Part shown: piece after piece, positions 60,435 to 64,000 of the stretch
Layout of the letters: every line of letters starts with the position of its first letter
Position numbering within the stretch: position 1 is the stretch's first letter
Notes under the pieces: generated by a model
Seen by the model: the letters and a program-made list of their open reading frames with translations, nothing else
Told to the model about the DNA's origin: nothing
Databases searched by the model: none
Source: Phymatolithon calcareum
Taxonomy: Eukaryota; Rhodophyta; Florideophyceae; Hapalidiales
Reading direction: 5' to 3'
Assembly: GCA_977006965.1 (NCBI GenBank)
Contig: OZ345373.1
Location: 62,001-126,000, forward strand
DNA: 64,000 nt
Translations under genes and position numbers: made by a program

Positions 60435-60467
60435 TTCCCAACATCTCTACTGTAGAGATGTTGGGAA
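60435..60467. other. 15-bp-arm hairpin centred on CTACTGTAG
   Basis: TTCCCAACATCTCTA and TAGAGATGTTGGGAA are perfect complements around CTG. It is centred on one of the TACTGTA words. Confidence 0.9.
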
Positions 60468-60518
60468 TGGACGGTAACTCAATTCTTCTGTTACAACTCT
60501 GATGATACTCCTTCCCCA

Positions 60519-60894
60519 TTATGTATTCATTTTGCCTCTTCCCCTACTGTAATGGAGCTAGCAGCGATTCGAGGGCCTACCTTTCTGCCATTCTATCCTA
60601 TCGTTAGCGAGTTTGACTGTGGCTTTCACGTCTAGTCCAGGTACGACACCAAAGATTGATCCAGGCCTTGGTCTGACGTACAGTATTGTAGCAGCACATG
60701 GCGGACCAGGCGGCGGTCACCCATTCTAAGAATGTGTCCATGGAGAGTCCGCCGCACTTCAACGTCGCAACGTGGAGTTTGGAGGAGACACACATTGCTT
60801 CCCGAGTGCCTTCTCTGCCTCCTGCACGCCCCTTCGCAGTAACCGAAGGCATCCTTTGCCGCGCGTGGGGAACCTTAGACGACGCATCTGAACT
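60519..60894 (-). mobile_element. internally deleted LINE derivative, copy 2
   Basis: A 376-bp reverse element between perfect 13-bp repeats TACTCCTTCCCCA (60506-60518 and 60895-60907). On its strand it starts with the endonuclease beginning (KLHVATLKCGGLS) and jumps at once to the LINE C-terminal region (DNA equivalent of HILRM, then RRLVRHVLLQ). It ends AATCGCTGCTAGC plus a short tail. The deletion is larger than in 24174-24647. Confidence 0.8.
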
Positions 60895-62340
60895 TACTCC
60901 TTCCCCAATTCAGCCAGTTAATGTTCATCAAGGCATTGCTACTGTATTTTTGAATGTCGCCCCATTTCCGAAAATACGAGCATTTCTGTGTATCCACACT
61001 TTGAAGGACTTCTTCAGGCAGCGCTTCTTCTCTGTCCTTCACAATTTTGATCATGATTCTCGTAATTAAGTGGATTATGGAGAAGGTACCATGTATTCCA
61101 ACTTAAGGAAAGTGGGCACCTTTCTTAGCATTCTACTACAGTAGACTCGAAACTTTAGTTGTCTTACTCAGAATTAAGTAGTATCTTGTCAGTGGCTTGG
61201 GCCACTTTGTTCTCCTCTCTAGGACTCCATGTATCATAGGCTTTCTCAGGATTCTGTTGAGTGTTCAAACTGCCCATATTCCTTGACTGCTCGTTTCTTC
61301 AATCAATTTCGGCGGATTTCTTGGAAAGTGACGTACTTGTACAGTACAGTATGTAAAAACTATCTTTCGCAGAGAATTCTGTGCCTGCTTTCTTTCATCC
61401 TCACTGCTCGATGCGGTGCTGTACAGTAGACCATTCTTGGAAAATGTAATTTTCCTGGCACGGCGTCTTGCTGTTCCCTTATTCGACGTACGCGTCGGAG
61501 GGCACATCTGTCTTGGATGTTCGTTGGCGTGTTCGATTTTCGCATGTGGGACCATGCATGCATTCTTCGCAACGACTGTGGATGCATCCGTGAGCAATTG
61601 GGCTTGGATGCACTGATATCATCAGCCATACATTGAGCATTGTATGAAAAAGAACCGATAGCAGAGGAACGTCCAGAAGGTGCTCATTGGACAGTTTTGC
61701 ACCAGACAGTCTCGAGTTCGGCAATCGTGGTACATGTACAGTACAGTAGAATGGCGTCCAGGTTACATATTCCAACGGGGCAAGCTGGCACAAGTCGTGT
61801 TATTGTGCCCCTGCGCGACCATTTGAGTGGACCACACTACGATATTTTAAGCTCGAAGGTGATCCAAATATAGATAGAGCATTCTTTCGTGCGGATGATG
61901 GAGATTGCTGGTCACGAAATTCTAGCGGGACGAAACGACATCCATGGGAGTTCTCGGATAGACACATGTGTGGACCAGACGGCAATATGTGCGACACGAC
62001 CTCCCACGCGCATCCCGCAGCGCACAGAGACAATTTCATACTTGCTTGCTCTTCTATTGTGGTAAAACGGTAAGACCCAGTTCAGAACGAAAGGAGAGTT
62101 TATTGCCTTTCGCGTGTTCAGCGTTGTACAATCCTACGAAAATCCACGTCCTGTTTAAAATATCGTCGCACACAGTAATTACCGCTGGTTTATCGCAATG
62201 GGAACAGGGCATGGTGCGACGCCTACACCGATCACTTCTCTCCGAATGCACCCAAAGGAGCACTGAGCCGACCAAGACTTGTTAATACTTCTTCCGACTG
62301 CCTTCCGCTCAATGCCGTGCTCGGGTACTGTCGCCTTTAT

Positions 62341-62425
62341 GATGATCATCAGCTGACGATTGCTTTATTCCCCTAAGGGGTTAGCACGTCTAGAAGGCCT
62401 CATTTGATTCCACTTGCTGAGGTCG
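62341..62425 (-). repeat. LINE-type 3' end, copy 2
   Basis: Reverse match to 54256-54345 (TTATTCCCCTAAGGGG, AGCACGTCTAGAAGGCCTCA). Confidence 0.65.
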
Positions 62426-62617
62426 GTGTCGCCTTTAATACCATTCCGAATCTGAAAACTGGCGCTGGAGAATGCAATATCTCCCGTTCAGTGCCCACCC
62501 GAGTGTCTCCAAATTACACGAACGTTGTGAAAACACGCGACAGTGTAACAAAACCGTAGCTACCTAAGGCCCTTTTTTTCTTGCCTTCTCGAGAGAGCTT
62601 TTCCCAGACTTTGAGAC

Positions 62618-62662
62618 TGCGACACCCAATAGACACCATCATGCTGTCTATTGGGTGTCGCA
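62618..62662. other. 18-bp-arm hairpin
   Basis: TGCGACACCCAATAGACA and TGTCTATTGGGTGTCGCA are perfect complements around a 9-nt loop. The arm shares TGTCTATTG with the MITE ends at 27993 and 28085. It could be a tiny folded element. Confidence 0.9.
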
Positions 62663-63039
62663 CACATGATGATAACGGCGTGTATTAGGCGTCGCAGTTT
62701 TGTCAAGGATTCGCAACGGTAATAAGTCATGCTTACTAATCATGACTTAGTACGTCCCGTGGTGTGAATTTGCCCCTGCGTTCAGCAAATTTGTGAGTGA
62801 GCGTGCCAATCTTGTCGCCTATCATACTGCTGTTCCGAGTCTCACGAACGTGTGGTAATTGCTTGAGAGAAAGGAGCGAGACTTTGGAACTGTTGTGTAG
62901 AGGAGCATATGGATGTCGTGAGACGACAGAATAAGTTTCTCGGTTTCATGCCCGGCAAAAGGCGATCCGTTACACAACAACATCAAGTTGAGATACGACG
63001 GTTGAAGGCGGAAGAGGAAAATGAAGTGGTGCAGATCAG

Positions 63040-63086
63040 TTTTTATCTTTTTCAAGAGTTACAGACGCATCTGCTGACGCTTGGGG
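63040..63086 (+). repeat. conserved 40-bp motif, copy 3 of 3
   Basis: TTTTTATCTTTTTCAAGAGT then TACAGACGCATCTGCTGACG and CTTGGGG. It is in frame within a 79-codon ORF reading LFQELQTHLLTLGAAL. Confidence 0.55.
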
Positions 63087-64000
63087 CAGCTCTTCGAGTG
63101 CCTACACGTGGCTGGATTCCCTCTAATGGAGATACTTCTCGTTTGTAAATTATGAGTATTCTGCAGAACTCCACCTCTGGCCCACTCATTCAAAAGGAGT
63201 GACCTCTACACTCGGCCATACGTGTCCACACCGTAAACCAGCACCTACAGTATATACTTCCTGTAGTTTGTATAGTGCAAGCAGTCAAGCGAACGAGAAT
63301 GCTTGCAATGAGGGCGACATGGCTACAGAAAAGAACGCAGCGAGCACTATGAAGAACGTCCGGAGTTTTCTATCTAAATAGGTTAGCTTGTCTACCGTAC
63401 TACTGTACTGTACATTTGTCGTCATAATATGAGCGAGACATCCAATACTGCGTTAGTTAGTTGTCTCTTGCGCCCACGCCAGGAGGCCCCAGGCTCTACC
63501 ATAAAACCATAACCATACACAGTACATTTGACGCGTCGAATGTGCTCCGCAATTAAAGTTGTTCAAATGCAGGCTCCTAGCTACTCTTGTCTACAGAGGG
63601 AGGGACTCTGGAGCAGTCAGGGGGCCTAAATACAGCTCTTTGGGAACTTGGGGAATCGTAAATTTTATCATTGAAAACAGAACGTCTTTACATGTCCAGT
63701 TTCCAGACTGTCCTAGGACGTACTGTGGACGATGCCAAAACCGCCAAATGCGCACCAGTCCTCAACAATCGGATTCCACCCGAGCAGTTCTTTCCGTTCG
63801 CCGCGACTACCAGCGCCATTCTAAGCCATACAGCAAGACAGAGAGCATCCACTGATGGAGTGCTTCGAGAAATATTTATTCCTCCAATTTTGAAAACGTG
63901 AGCCCGGCAATGGATACGTAGCACCATTCAAGAGTTACACGGCTCACTGCTTGACACTCTAATACCAGGGGATGCAGACTCTGGGAGGTCAGACAGTACT

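Larger units (their letters stand above)
60908..64000. other. intergenic, no confident gene
   Basis: TACAGTA words near 60948, 61135, 61338, 61422, 61735, 63248 and 63400, a hairpin at 62618-62662, a LINE-type 3' end at 62341-62425 and the 40-bp motif at 63040-63086. A frame at 62909-63148 contains that motif; the rest of it matches nothing I know. Confidence 0.45.

Noticed and set aside
1-64000. CRISPR arrays, bacterial operons, rRNA
   Set aside because: No regularly spaced repeats with unique spacers, no ribosome-binding-site-led operons and no rRNA similarity; the DNA is eukaryotic.

Overview
The window looks like nuclear DNA of an intron-poor eukaryote. Very long uninterrupted reading frames (about 1,450 and 1,540 codons) sit in a sea of eukaryotic retroelements: Ty3/gypsy with a chromodomain, Ty1/copia, a DIRS-like tyrosine-recombinase element, several LINE families and tRNA-derived SINEs. 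Moderate GC, almost no visible introns and a heavy retroelement load would fit a florideophyte red alga such as Chondrus, but this is inference; no marker gene settles the taxon.

Layout. 0.6-2.3 kb: one orphan gene. 3.1-24.8 kb: a transposon graveyard holding a LINE fragment, a broken gypsy element split by a GC-rich short element, a copia pol with its 3' LTR, a DIRS-like element, and a LINE nested inside another LINE copy that was also hit twice at one target site by short elements. 26.3-27.8 kb: a membrane-protein gene. 28-34.2 kb: a nearly full-length LINE (LINE-A), with a perfect 11-bp target duplication, sitting exactly inside the catalytic FADD region of an older LINE, which also carries a SINE. 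35-46 kb: a hAT-like remnant, a Nudix hydrolase, a zinc carboxypeptidase with a broken duplicate, a cysteine-rich secreted or membrane protein and a small four-helix membrane protein. 47-58.9 kb: two giant Cys/Pro/Lys/Ser-rich proteins on the same strand. 59-64 kb: no confident genes, but a striking density of the TACAGTA/TACTGTA motif, small hairpins, a MITE copy and a second internally deleted LINE derivative.

The most unusual items are: (1) LINE-A, ordered 2A-like peptide, AP endonuclease, reverse transcriptase, RNase H, zinc finger, with a Tudor-like insert of roughly 90 residues inside its RNase H fold and a possible -1 frameshift site; (2) the two giant Cys-Pro-rich proteins, one with a signal peptide, a membrane segment and a peptidase-like domain lacking its zinc motif; (3) short non-autonomous elements made from the two ends of a LINE; (4) the TACAGTA motif clusters.

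Together these describe a few isolated host genes, probably cell-surface and secretory in part, embedded in layers of retroelement insertions whose order can be read from target-site duplications. Most elements are broken; LINE-A keeps the longest intact element ORF.
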